DNA of 24,077 nt, taken from assembly GCA_025355225.1 (NCBI GenBank), contig JANYAB010000758.1:1-24077 (forward strand), given 5' to 3'. The notes beneath the pieces were generated by a model. That model made no database searches and was not told the origin of the DNA. It saw only the letters and a program-made list of their open reading frames with translations. The translations under genes were made by a program, and so were the position numbers. Position 1 is the first letter of the stretch; every line of letters begins with the position of its first letter. Shown here piece after piece: positions 1-7,370 of the stretch. Source of the DNA: Bacteroidota bacterium. GTDB lineage: Bacteria > Bacteroidota > Bacteroidia > Sphingobacteriales > Sphingobacteriaceae.

Positions 1-1
1 A

Positions 2-769
2 CCAGCCATTCTTTCGGTAATTGTTGCGTTGATGATCTCGCTGGGGCAAAAAGCGTTAAAAACCGTTGAGTTAGGCATATTAGGTGTTATCGCCGCCATC
101 ATGACCTTGATGGATGTAAACGAAATAATCGTTCTTTTCGGCACCGGCGCAATTGGCATGCTGCTCTACCTGGTGAAGAGCAGGAAGGCCGCAGCAAACA
201 CCCTGGTACCGCTGCTGTTTTTACAAAGCCGCTTGTTGGCTGCCGACACCTCCACCTGGAAAACATTCTGGATATTTCTTAAAATCGGCTCCATACTGTA
301 TGGCAGCGGTTATGTGCTGTTTGCCTTTTTAGATGCCGACCTGGTAAAAACGGGCATATTAACCAAACAAGTGTTGATCGATGCCATTGCTGTAGGGCAG
401 TTTACGCCCGGTCCCGTTTTCTCATCCGCCACGTTTATTGGCTGGCAGATCGGGGGTTTTGCGGGAGCAACGGCTGCTACCATCGGTATATTTTTACCTT
501 CCTTTTTGTTCGTTGCCTTTTTGAATCCTTTGATCCCGAAACTGAGGAAATCAAAGCTCATGTCGGCATTTTTAGATACGGTGAATATCGCCTCGGTCGC
601 CATCATATTATCTATATGCATCACCATGGGCAAAGCATCCATCACCGACTGGCGAACCATAGTAATTGCCATCGCAGGGTTGTTGATCACCCTAAAATTC
701 CGCAAGCTGAACAGCGCTTTCATTGTGTTGGGGGGTTCTGTGGTGGGGTATCTGTTGTGGTTGGTCTAA
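2..769 (+). CDS. chrA: Chromate transporter ChrA, C-terminal part (5' end outside window)
   Basis: Integral inner-membrane protein of the CHR family, whose members export chromate or related oxyanions. The frame is open to the left edge of the window, so the ATG/TTG codons near 29-34 are internal and the gene is partial. What is visible is the end of the first CHR domain, a linker, and a full second CHR domain. The second domain shows the family hallmark QFTPGPV (about 398-418) followed by GWQIGG and the hydrophobic IGIFLPSFLFV segment. Several strongly hydrophobic segments follow one another to the C-terminus. The gene stops at TAA 767-769 with no partner visible downstream. CHR family membership is clear. 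The substrate (chromate versus another anion) is inferred from the family name only. Confidence 0.9.
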   Translation, partial: PAILSVIVALMISLGQKALKTVELGILGVIAAIMTLMDVNEIIVLFGTGAIGMLLYLVKSRKAAANTLVPLLFLQSRLLAADTSTWKTFWIFLKIGSILYGSGYVLFAFLDADLVKTGILTKQVLIDAIAVGQFTPGPVFSSATFIGWQIGGFAGATAATIGIFLPSFLFVAFLNPLIPKLRKSKLMSAFLDTVNIASVAIILSICITMGKASITDWRTIVIAIAGLLITLKFRKLNSAFIVLGGSVVGYLLWLV

Positions 770-780
770 ACCCTCCTCCC

Positions 781-811
781 CCCGTCCTTGCAAGGTACGA
801 AGCAATCTCTG
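781..811. repeat. Fragment of a dispersed intergenic repeat (CGTCnTTGCnAGG type)
   Basis: The segment CCTTGCAAGGTACGAAGCAA (786-805) resembles a short dispersed repeat, CGTCATTGCGAGGnACGAAGCAATC, that I recall from many Bacteroidota intergenic regions. It begins 12 bp after the chrA stop. It contains the 10-bp palindrome CCTTGCAAGG. Assignment to a family rests on memory of the motif, and only one copy is present in this window. Confidence 0.4.
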
Positions 812-842
812 AACTGTGCTGTTAATCCATGCACTTTGCTTT

Positions 843-925
843 TTGTCTGAACCTGAATTTTTAGAATTAAAGAATGAACAGAATTCGGGTAATTCGCTTA
901 ATTCAATGAATTCGAGTTCAGACAA
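843..925. repeat. Inverted repeat (17-bp arms) enclosing a 9-bp-phased AATTC array
   Basis: The left arm TTGTCTGAACCTGAATT (843-859) and right arm AATTCGAGTTCAGACAA (909-925) are inverted copies matching at 15 of 17 positions. The outer 10 bp (TTGTCTGAAC / GTTCAGACAA) match perfectly. From 856 to 917 the sequence is a degenerate tandem array of nine-base units starting with AAT, with one unit eight bases long: AATTTTTAG, AATTAAAG, AATGAACAG, AATTCGGGT, AATTCGCTT, AATTCAATG, AATTCGAGT. A related copy ends at 3962. This fills most of the 245-bp gap between chrA and the HNH gene; no gene is seen there. Confidence 0.75.
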
Positions 926-1014
926 TTTGTGTTTTTTTGATTGAACGAGGATTAAAAGATTACCACGATTCTCAATACACAACAAGATTGAAATCTAATT
1001 ATTAACTTCACCAT

Positions 1015-1953
1015 ATGAAGTTTTACTTAGGTACTACAGACACCAATTGGTTTAATTATTTAAGCACAATAAATCCCGAAGATGTAAACTTTTGGCAACC
1101 TGGTGGCAATTCAGCTTTTAAGGTGTTAGAACCAAATGCGCCATTTCTTTTTAAATTAAAGTACCCGCTTAATGCTATTGGCGGAGTTGGGTTTTTCTCC
1201 AGTCATACCTTTCTTCCTATTTCTGTCGCCTGGGAAACTTTTGGGAACAGAAATGGCTGTGACACTTACGACGAGTTCAGAAGAAAGATTATAAGCTACA
1301 GGGGCAATAAAACAGATTTCAACCCTCAAATTGGCTGTATTGTATTAAATAACCCCATATTTTTTGAACAGCGGGATTGGATTAAACCGCCAGAGAATTG
1401 GGCCAAAAGCATCGTTCAGGGAAAGGCTTATACAACTGAAGAAGAAATAGGCAATAGACTTTGGAGCCAGGTCGAATTACTATTGCCTAAATATTTGGAA
1501 GGTAACAATCGGACTGCTGAAAATCAATTTATGTTTGGAGAACCAGAGCTTCGATATAACTATTCGGTGTTATCGAAAATCAGAATTGGGCAAGGTGCCT
1601 TTAGGGTTTTGGTTACCGATGGCTATCAACGGAAATGCTCAATTACCGGCGAAAAAACATTACCGGTTTTAGAAAGTGCATATATACAATCTTATGCTAA
1701 AGATGGCCCGCACAGTATATCAAATGGCATTCTTCTCCGTTCCGATATTCATAAACTCTTTGATTCCGGTTATTTGACCATAACAACCGACTTAAAAGTT
1801 GAAGTGAGCAACAGAATAAAGGAAGAGTTTCGAAATGGAAAAGAATATTATCAATATCACGGAAAAGACTTATTAACTATCCCTCAAAGAGAAATTGACC
1901 GCCCGGATGCCAAATATATTGAGTGGCATAATTCTAACATATTCAGAGGATAA
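1015..1953 (+). CDS. HNH endonuclease, putative modification-dependent restriction enzyme, with altered active-site motif
   Basis: A 312-aa protein. The C-terminal third is an HNH_2-type nuclease module: CSIT..K (about 207-214), then KDGPHSISNG (229-238) and LLRSDIHKLFDSG (240-252), giving Asn237 and His246 of the signature. The first signature histidine (normally AHI) is tyrosine here, AYI with Tyr223 encoded by TAT 1681-1683, so cleavage activity is uncertain. The N-terminal ~170 residues (FLFKLKYPLNAIGGVGFFSS; later WIKPPENWAKSIVQGK) resemble the PUA/EVE-like reader part of COG3440-type putative restriction endonucleases, which recognise modified cytosine. That reader function is inferred by family analogy. 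The gene stands alone on the plus strand between repeat-rich spacers and converges on the HIT gene pair, a typical accessory (defence) setting. Confidence 0.8.
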   Translation: MKFYLGTTDTNWFNYLSTINPEDVNFWQPGGNSAFKVLEPNAPFLFKLKYPLNAIGGVGFFSSHTFLPISVAWETFGNRNGCDTYDEFRRKIISYRGNKTDFNPQIGCIVLNNPIFFEQRDWIKPPENWAKSIVQGKAYTTEEEIGNRLWSQVELLLPKYLEGNNRTAENQFMFGEPELRYNYSVLSKIRIGQGAFRVLVTDGYQRKCSITGEKTLPVLESAYIQSYAKDGPHSISNGILLRSDIHKLFDSGYLTITTDLKVEVSNRIKEEFRNGKEYYQYHGKDLLTIPQREIDRPDAKYIEWHNSNIFRG

Positions 1954-2049
1954 TATTACAAATCTCATCACAGATCCCCCATTTTAACTACGGAATGAGC
2001 GCCGCGACCAGCAGGGATGGACCATTTGCTAGGCGGGCAAGATAGCAAC

Positions 2050-2282
2050 CTATTTTTCGTCTTTTCCGAATACAAACAAATTAAGCTGAGATGGGTCTTT
2101 TAAATCGCTGGTTAAAACTTCTAATAAGCCTCCCGCCAAATAAAAGGCAATGCTTCAGCATCATAACGAGTTCTCCATGAGCCCGCCTTACGGCCATCTA
2201 AAGGGTCAGCAGGAGCGAAAGAAACAGTCGGTTTTACCGGCGGAAGTTCTGGCGAATGACTTTTTCCATGGTCTTCGCTCAT
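2050..2282 (-). pseudogene. Small frameshifted gene coupled to the HIT gene, unknown function
   Basis: An ATG at 2282-2280 overlaps the HIT stop codon (TAATG), suggesting translational coupling. The frame reads MSEDHGKSHSPELPPVKPTV and continues through SWRTRYDAEALPF to residue 47, then runs into a TAG at 2123-2121 (53 codons). If one T is added to the four-T run just after GCATTGCC (about 2142-2147), the frame continues YLAGGLLEVLTSDLKDPSQL and ends FGKDEK at TAG 2052-2050. The product would be about 77 aa. Both halves look protein-like and join at a homopolymer, so this is best read as a single-base deletion, either real or a sequencing error. I do not recognise the family. Confidence 0.6.
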
Positions 2283-2890
2283 TACTGCTCTTGTGATTTT
2301 AATTTGTCGTAAACCGATTGGATATTCTCCATTCCGAAATTTAGTTTCCAGTCGAAGCTTTCGGGTGTATTTAAATAGTGAGCTATTACTTTTCTAAATG
2401 TTTGGCTCGGAATTTCTTTTTGACAAGTCAAGTGATGTACCCCCTTCTGATCCCTTAAGTACAGGTAATCTTCATTATTTAAATTATTATCACCTATTCC
2501 TTTTAATGAAGGAATGACTTGCCAGATATAATCCAGATTTAAAAACGTATTTACACCTTTCAATAAATCGAAATGAATAGGTATCCAGTGCAAGTGTGCA
2601 TAATCGACACCGCAACCAGCAACAGAATTTTCCAAAGTCGGCCCATGTTCAAAAACAACAAATTGATCCTTTTGAAAAATAGGCAAAAAATATTCGCCAA
2701 GTCGGCTAAAGAGAATTTCTAGCTCTTGGAAGTCGGGTTCAGGGAGTTGGCTGAAATTCAAATAAAACTTCTTCGGTACAATTAAGAGCCATCCTTCCAC
2801 AAGCGACCCCAGGCTCGGTATAACTAAAAAATTTTCCGATTCCAATATTGGCTTATTATACTTTTTATTTTCAAAAAAATTACCCGTCAT
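2282..2890 (-). CDS. HIT-domain protein with degenerate histidine triad
   Basis: A 202-aa protein of the histidine-triad superfamily, whose members hydrolyse or transfer nucleotides through a His-x-His-x-His motif. Residues 16-43 (ESENFLVIPSLGSLVEGWLLIVPKK) match the HIT N-terminal core. The triad region GCGVDYAHLHWIP (92-104) has Tyr97 where the first histidine is expected, while the middle (His99, the usual nucleophile) and last (His101) are kept. The protein is longer than a minimal HIT domain (~110-150 aa); its C-terminal ~70 residues (FDWKLNFGMENI) resemble those of larger HIT proteins found in accessory regions. It is the first gene of a two-gene unit, its stop overlapping the start of the small frameshifted gene. 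The substrate cannot be predicted. Confidence 0.75.
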   Translation of the reverse strand: MTGNFFENKKYNKPILESENFLVIPSLGSLVEGWLLIVPKKFYLNFSQLPEPDFQELEILFSRLGEYFLPIFQKDQFVVFEHGPTLENSVAGCGVDYAHLHWIPIHFDLLKGVNTFLNLDYIWQVIPSLKGIGDNNLNNEDYLYLRDQKGVHHLTCQKEIPSQTFRKVIAHYLNTPESFDWKLNFGMENIQSVYDKLKSQEQ

Positions 2891-2894
2891 ATAG

Positions 2895-2902
2895 CAAATA
2901 TA
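2895..2902 (-). promoter_or_regulatory. Possible -7 promoter box (TATATTTG) of the HIT gene
   Basis: The minus strand reads TATATTTG, an exact match to the Bacteroidota -7 consensus TAnnTTTG. It ends only four bases before the ATG at 2890. If used, the transcript would be nearly leaderless. No clear TTTG is present at the -33 distance, so support is weak. Confidence 0.25.
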
Positions 2903-2998
2903 ATATATAAAAAAGGATTTTGATGCGCGTTTATCGTAACAAAATCTTAAATAATTGCAATTTAAATGGACAGGTTTTGTTAGGCCACTCGCTTCTGC

Positions 2999-3445
2999 TT
3001 ACCGGCGCTCATCAATAGCCATCAGCAGTTCCGTCTCCAGCTTAGTTTCGTCATTTGTCCAGTGCCCGTATATTTCAATATAGGGCCAGCCGGTTTCAAA
3101 ACCCCGGTTAGCTAATTCATTTTTCATGTTTTGCCCGCTTTGTTTGATCAGGCTATAGGGGCCAATGTGCTTGTAATAAGCATGCCTGGGCAGGGAAATT
3201 TGTTTCTGCTCAAGCCCGGACCCATTTTTTGAGGCATCGTCTAGTTCAACTCCGGCGAACACCTTGTGGCCGGCCTCATAAACCCAAATGTTTAAGCCTT
3301 TATGCTTTAAACCGTTCGATTTAACGATCTGCCACATTTTATCCATCAACTTAAAGGCTGTTCCCGCATAGTCCTTGTTCGCAGCAATCCCGGAAAAGCC
3401 AAATATTTCCAACTTTAATTCGTCGTTGATTATTGTTACATCCAT
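2999..3445 (-). CDS. GyrI-like/AraC effector-binding domain protein
   Basis: A 148-aa stand-alone ligand-binding domain of the GyrI-like (SOUL/AraC_E_bind-type) fold, with no DNA-binding domain. Supporting segments are the central GVELDD strand (about 76-81), LPRHAYYKHIGPYSLIKQSG (about 95-114), whose xYxxHxGPY pattern is the family hallmark, and WPYIEIYGHW (about 127-136) near the end. Family members bind small hydrophobic or cationic molecules, and some sequester toxins or drugs or inhibit gyrase. Nothing here fixes a ligand. The gene has its own spacing on both sides (108 bp to the HIT gene; no gene for 900 bp upstream) and appears monocistronic. Confidence 0.75.
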   Translation of the reverse strand: MDVTIINDELKLEIFGFSGIAANKDYAGTAFKLMDKMWQIVKSNGLKHKGLNIWVYEAGHKVFAGVELDDASKNGSGLEQKQISLPRHAYYKHIGPYSLIKQSGQNMKNELANRGFETGWPYIEIYGHWTNDETKLETELLMAIDERR

Positions 3446-3559
3446 GCTTGTTATTGTTTAGCGGTGTTTACAATTGCACATAAAGATAATTTTCTGCGTT
3501 GGGAGAATATAGTGTTTTTGTATTTTTTTCGCCGATACTGGGTCTTCTCTGAACAGACA

Positions 3560-3962
3560 TGCAACTCTTGCATTGCGTATAAGTTTTCTTTTTCGCGCCC
3601 TCACCACGTGCGTCCCGCTCTATATCCATGACATGGAGATTTTGCTGAAATTAATCATTGTTCCGCTCCTAGCCGCGGGGCTTAGTCACTTTTGGGGCGC
3701 CAAAAGTAACCAAAAGCGCTTGTCACCAGAAATGCTTCTTTGCCGCACCTGGCCTTTGCGCACGATCAGTCAGAATCACGGGCTGCAAAATCTTGCCCCA
3801 CTAATCGTTCCCGCGTTGCCTGCGCTTCAGCAAGTATTGCTATGCCCTTCCCTACGCACGTGGCTTTCTTATTCTGACTGCTCCTGGCCGAAGCTGATCT
3901 GCTGACGGAAGAAAAAAATAATCCTGCAAATCTTTTAATCCTATGAATCATGGTTCAGACAA
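3560..3962. repeat. GC-richer dispersed-repeat region with two inverted repeats
   Basis: This stretch is richer in GC than its flanks and has no convincing gene. It contains a hairpin ACTTTTGG-GGCG-CCAAAAGT (3688-3707) and a 10-bp perfect inverted repeat CAGTCAGAAT (3767-3776) / ATTCTGACTG (3871-3880), 94 bp apart. A plus-strand reading gives the peptide SHFWGAKSNQKR, which I recall as a common spurious translation of a repeat in Sphingobacteriaceae. The right end (3920-3962) is AATCCTGCA-AATCTTTT-AATCCTATG followed by AATCATGGTTCAGACAA, related to the 909-925 arm. Treating it as a mobile or structural repeat is inference. Confidence 0.5.
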
Positions 3963-4133
3963 TCATCCGAAGCTTATCTGAAAGAGGTAGCCCCCGCATA
4001 ATCCTTTCGTTCTCGCAGATTCTCTCAGAGAGTACCCTGAGATGCATAATGCTATCTATCCTACAAATATAATCAGTATCGCTACACGCAGGGTCCTCTG
4101 CGAAAACATGAAAATAACATTTTGAATAATAAA

Positions 4134-4180
4134 AACCTCTGTGTCCCTCTGTGTAACTCTCTGTGAACTTCGTGGTAAAA
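4134..4180. repeat. Degenerate 10-11-bp CTCTGTG repeat
   Basis: Three consecutive units, CTCTGTGTCC, CTCTGTGTAA and CTCTCTGTGAA (4137-4167), are followed by CTTCGTGGTAAAA. The motif (often seen as TTCACAGAG on the other strand) is a widespread dispersed intergenic sequence in Bacteroidota. An 84-codon minus-strand reading frame covers 3955-4209 but is probably only a translation of this repeat. The rest of 3963-4249 shows nothing I recognise. Confidence 0.45.
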
Positions 4181-4249
4181 ATGTCTCGTCCTGAAATATG
4201 TTTATACAAAAGTGCCGATTTTTAAATAGCTGATAATCAATGCTTAATT

Positions 4250-4288
4250 AATAGTTAATAAAAATAAAACACTGACAATCAGGTGTTT
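4250..4288 (-). terminator. Rho-independent terminator after apt
   Basis: On the minus strand AAACAC-C-TGA-TTG-TCA-GTGTTT forms a nine-pair hairpin with one bulged C (4267-4288), followed by the U-rich TATTTTTATTA (4256-4266). It lies 57 bp downstream of the apt stop. A second weak stem, TTGTTCA (4303-4309) / TGAACAA (4325-4331), sits between the stop and this hairpin. Confidence 0.65.
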
Positions 4289-4345
4289 ACTCGCGTTTAG
4301 TTTTGTTCAGTGTGACGGTGAACGTGAACAAGATCTGTTGAATTT

Positions 4346-4873
4346 TTAATAATCAGCCAGCACAATAATGTTATTGCTCAGGGGTGCAATGCGTTCTTTG
4401 CCATTTAGAAAACCCAGACCTACCACGAAGGAAAAACCGGCTACTATGCCCCCCATTTCGTTGATCAGTTCGCTGGCGGCGGTAACAGTGCCCCCGGTTG
4501 CCAGCAGGTCATCATGGATCAGTACATGCTGACCGGGTTCGAAGGCGTCGGTATGCATTTCGATGGTGGCGGTGCCGTATTCGAGGTTGTAAACTTTCTG
4601 CTTGATGGTGAAAGGCAGCTTGCCGGCCTTGCGTACCGGTACAAATGGAACGCCCAGCCGGTTAGCCAGCGTGAGGCCGAATAAAAAGCCCCGGCTTTCT
4701 ACCCCCGCAACTACATCTATGCGGATACCTTTTAGTTGTTCAACAAATGCGTCGACTATATTGATGCAAAGGGCCGGGTCCTTTAAAATTGGGGTAATAT
4801 CTTTAAAAACGATACCGGGTTTCGGGAAGTCGGGAATATCGCGTATGGCTGATTTAATTTGCTGCTCTATCAT
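4346..4873 (-). CDS. apt: Adenine phosphoribosyltransferase
   Basis: Cytosolic purine-salvage enzyme converting adenine and PRPP to AMP and pyrophosphate. The 175-aa length is usual for the family. Diagnostic features are the N-terminal IPDFPKPGIVFKDITP (13-28), VESRGF (58-63), the VPVRKAGKLP loop (78-87) and the PRPP-binding loop VLIHDDLLATGGT (117-129) with the paired acidic residues. The ATG overlaps the stop of the upstream comEA-like gene as ATGA (4873-4870), so the two are probably translated from one mRNA. A terminator hairpin follows at 4267-4288. No unusual residues are seen. Confidence 0.97.
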   Translation of the reverse strand: MIEQQIKSAIRDIPDFPKPGIVFKDITPILKDPALCINIVDAFVEQLKGIRIDVVAGVESRGFLFGLTLANRLGVPFVPVRKAGKLPFTIKQKVYNLEYGTATIEMHTDAFEPGQHVLIHDDLLATGGTVTAASELINEMGGIVAGFSFVVGLGFLNGKERIAPLSNNIIVLADY

Positions 4874-5535
4874 TTAAATAGTAAATAAGGCCCAATTTTA
4901 CTCAAAATTCCTGCATTAAGGATAGCAATATTTTTCATATCGCTGATGGACTCATAATCGCCATGCTGCTCGCGAAATTGTATGATGGCATTCATCTGTT
5001 TATAACTAAAGTACGGGAAGCGGCTTAGCCCCTCGAACGTGATACTATTGATGGGTATTTTTTTGATGTGTGATGCATCGACGGTTACTTGCGCCTGCAA
5101 CCCGGCATAAGTTGTTGAATCCAGCCCGAAGACCTCCCGTAATTGTTCCTTACGATAAAATCCACCCAAACGGTCGCGGTACCTGATGATACGCATGGCG
5201 TAGGACGAGCCTATGCCGTGCAGCCCGGTGAGTTGTGCGGAGTCGGCGGTATTAAGTTCGATGATTGTCCCTGATGCAGCTTTTTTATAGACAGTAGCTG
5301 GGTTTGATGATTGCGGATCGGCCCCTTCCGGAAAGTCATTCCGCTGTGATTTTTTGGCCTTATCAAGCACTGCAACGGCCTTATCAAAGTCATTAGAATT
5401 TATTATACTATCTTTGCCGAATGATTGATAAACGTAGGGAGCCGCCAAAATCAATGCAATCAGTATAATCAGCACGATCATTCCGTTCCATTCTTTTTTA
5501 GTGATAGAGAAGTATTTTTTAATGCGCGCTCTCAT
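4870..5535 (-). CDS. ComEA-like helix-hairpin-helix protein, membrane-anchored
   Basis: A 221-aa protein with a short basic N-terminus, one transmembrane helix (about 18-36, rich in I/L/V), a Ser/Asn/Lys-rich linker (40-90), and two helix-hairpin-helix regions. The first is LNTADSAQLTGLHGIG (94-109) and the second lies in ~165-221 (FEGLSRFPYFSYKQMNAII). These are ComEA-family DNA-binding modules; in competent bacteria ComEA binds incoming duplex DNA outside the inner membrane. Bacteroidota carry this double-HhH form widely, so a role in competence is only inferred. The gene is followed directly by apt with a 4-bp overlap. It diverges from the acyltransferase gene across 80 bp; a TTACTTTG (5557-5550, one mismatch to TAnnTTTG) could be its -7 box. 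Confidence 0.85.
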   Translation of the reverse strand: MRARIKKYFSITKKEWNGMIVLIILIALILAAPYVYQSFGKDSIINSNDFDKAVAVLDKAKKSQRNDFPEGADPQSSNPATVYKKAASGTIIELNTADSAQLTGLHGIGSSYAMRIIRYRDRLGGFYRKEQLREVFGLDSTTYAGLQAQVTVDASHIKKIPINSITFEGLSRFPYFSYKQMNAIIQFREQHGDYESISDMKNIAILNAGILSKIGPYLLFK

Positions 5536-5615
5536 TCCTTGTGATTAATCAAAGTAAATTAAATAAATTGTAAGATATTTATTAAACATAAAACAAATAG
5601 TCATTTAAATAATAA

Positions 5616-7370
5616 ATGAAAATAATAACCACTGAAGAGTTTGCCAGGGCAACCAAACTGGATAGGCTAAAAATGCCTGGTCTGGCAGCCCTGCTGATGG
5701 AAGTGATGAAAATAAACCAGGTAAATGACCTGTTTGCCCAGGCACAACCCAAGCAGGGCCCCGAGTTTGTTGATGCAATTTTAGAAGGTTGCGGCATCGA
5801 CATTGAATTTGATGAGCGGGAACTTAAAAATATACCGGCAACCGGCAGTTTCATCGCCATTGCCAACCACCCCTATGGGGGCATTGAGGGTATGGTGTTG
5901 CTAAAGATATTGTGCATGGTAAGGCCCGATGCCAAACTGATGGCCAATTTCCTGCTGAAAAAAATACCCAACCTCAGCGATTACTTTATAGCGGTAAACC
6001 CTTTTGAAAATATTGACCATTCATCAAGCATCAGCGGGTTAAAAAACACGCTGGAACTGCTGGCCAGTGGCACACCGATCGGGATATTTCCTGCCGGCGA
6101 GGTATCAACTTTTAAGGTAGAAAAACAACAGGTTACCGATCGTTTGTGGCACCCGGTAGTGGGCAAGATCATTGCAAAAGCAAAAGTACCCGTAGTACCC
6201 ATTTACTTTCATGGCAACAATGGTCTGCTTTTTAACCTGCTCAGTATGATCCACCCGGCACTGCGCACAGCCAAACTGCCGTCAGAATTATTCAACAAAC
6301 AGGGACATACCATCAGGCTGCGCATTGGCAAGCCAATAAATGTTGAGGATATACCGGATTACAACAATGCTCCAAAACTACTAAGCTATTTGAGGGCACG
6401 CACCTACGCTTTGGGAACAGGTTTGGAAGAAGAAAAAAAGATATTCCATCCCAGGAATATTTTTAAGATAAAGAAGCTTCCTGTGGATGTGGCACCTGAA
6501 ATTGATGCCGCGATATTGGAAAAGGAGGTTGAACCACTACGCGAGAATTACAGGATATGGGTCGAAAAAAACTATGAGGTGTTTATTGCACCCACTTCTA
6601 CTATACCAAGTATCATACGCGAGATAGGCAGGCTAAGGGAATTAACTTTCAGGGAAATTGGGGAAGGCACCAATAAAAGTGTCGATTTGGACGAATACGA
6701 TATTTATTATCATCACCTATTTATATGGGATACTGATGCAAGAACAATCGTTGGAGCCTACCGTATTGGCCTCGGCGACGAGATTTTTTACAGCCTGGGC
6801 AAAAAGGGTTTCTATGTTGCCGAGCTGTTCAAGATAAAGGAACAGTTTACACCGGTATTGAAAAAAAGTCTGGAATTAGGGCGATCGTTTATCCGGAAAG
6901 AGTATCAGCAAAAACCGCTTCCATTGTTCTTGCTTTGGAAAGGTATCCTGAAATACCTGATCGATAATCCGCGATACCGTTACCTCATAGGCCCGGTTAG
7001 CATCAGTAATTCGTTTTCGAAGTTTTCTAAATCGCTTATTGTGGATTACATCAACCGCAACCATTTCGACCACGATCTGGCGCAATACGTAAAGCCCCGT
7101 AAAAAATTCAAGGTTGATTTTTCAAGTATCGATACAGATCTTTTAATGTCGGGCGAGGATAGTTTTAAAGGGCTGGATAACCTGATATCGGAAGTGGAAA
7201 CCAGGAGCATGAAAGTTCCGGTATTACTGCGTCAGTACATCGCCCTGAACGCAAAGATCATCTGTTTTAATATCGATCCTAAGTTCGCGGATTGCCTTGA
7301 TGGCTTTTTGATGTTAGACCTGCAAAAGGTACCCCAGGATATATTGGAAAAATTGGGGAAGAACCTATAA
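5616..7370 (+). CDS. olsF: Bifunctional aminolipid acyltransferase (OlsF-like): PlsC-type domain fused to OlsB-type GNAT domain
   Basis: A 584-aa two-domain protein. Residues ~55-260 form a PlsC/OlsA-like O-acyltransferase with NHPYGGIEG (84-92, His85) and FPAGEVS (158-164). The acidic residue of the NHPxGGxDG motif is Glu91. Residues ~310-560 resemble the OlsB/hemolysin-type GNAT domain (LRELTFREIGEGT, then DEYD..YHHLFIWD and VGAYRIG). Together they would N-acylate an amino acid and then O-acylate it, making ornithine or glycine lipids. Such fusions (OlsF) are known from Serratia and flavobacteria. The amino-acid substrate is not visible. These phosphorus-free lipids often rise when phosphate is short, which fits its convergent position against phoU 109 bp away. 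No Pho-box-like element is evident in its 80-bp upstream region. Confidence 0.82.
   Translation: MKIITTEEFARATKLDRLKMPGLAALLMEVMKINQVNDLFAQAQPKQGPEFVDAILEGCGIDIEFDERELKNIPATGSFIAIANHPYGGIEGMVLLKILCMVRPDAKLMANFLLKKIPNLSDYFIAVNPFENIDHSSSISGLKNTLELLASGTPIGIFPAGEVSTFKVEKQQVTDRLWHPVVGKIIAKAKVPVVPIYFHGNNGLLFNLLSMIHPALRTAKLPSELFNKQGHTIRLRIGKPINVEDIPDYNNAPKLLSYLRARTYALGTGLEEEKKIFHPRNIFKIKKLPVDVAPEIDAAILEKEVEPLRENYRIWVEKNYEVFIAPTSTIPSIIREIGRLRELTFREIGEGTNKSVDLDEYDIYYHHLFIWDTDARTIVGAYRIGLGDEIFYSLGKKGFYVAELFKIKEQFTPVLKKSLELGRSFIRKEYQQKPLPLFLLWKGILKYLIDNPRYRYLIGPVSISNSFSKFSKSLIVDYINRNHFDHDLAQYVKPRKKFKVDFSSIDTDLLMSGEDSFKGLDNLISEVETRSMKVPVLLRQYIALNAKIICFNIDPKFADCLDGFLMLDLQKVPQDILEKLGKNL

Noticed and set aside
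856..917. CRISPR-like array
   Set aside because: Units are 8-9 bp and degenerate with no unique spacers and no cas genes; it is a phased tandem repeat.
616..985. Reading frames overlapping the chrA end and the following spacer on both strands
   Set aside because: They overlap the clear chrA frame or the inverted/phased repeat and show no domain features.
2138..2150. Programmed -1 frameshift in the small gene
   Set aside because: Only one tRNA could re-pair (TTT), there is no classical slippery heptamer, and no clear downstream pseudoknot. A homopolymer deletion is simpler. Kept only as a remote alternative.
3573..3905. 110-codon plus-strand reading frame (contains SHFWGAKSNQKR)
   Set aside because: Composition is unlike its neighbours, no domain is visible, it overlaps a competing minus-strand frame, and it coincides with inverted repeats. 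It is best read as repeat sequence.
3955..4209. 84-codon minus-strand reading frame
   Set aside because: Its protein (TTKFTESYTEGHRGF) is a direct translation of the CTCTGTG repeat; no promoter or family support.
5536..5615. Pho-box-like element before the OlsF-like gene
   Set aside because: The spacer contains TTAAAT and TTAAAC words but no pair at 11-bp spacing matching the 19-bp element. The AT-rich background explains them.
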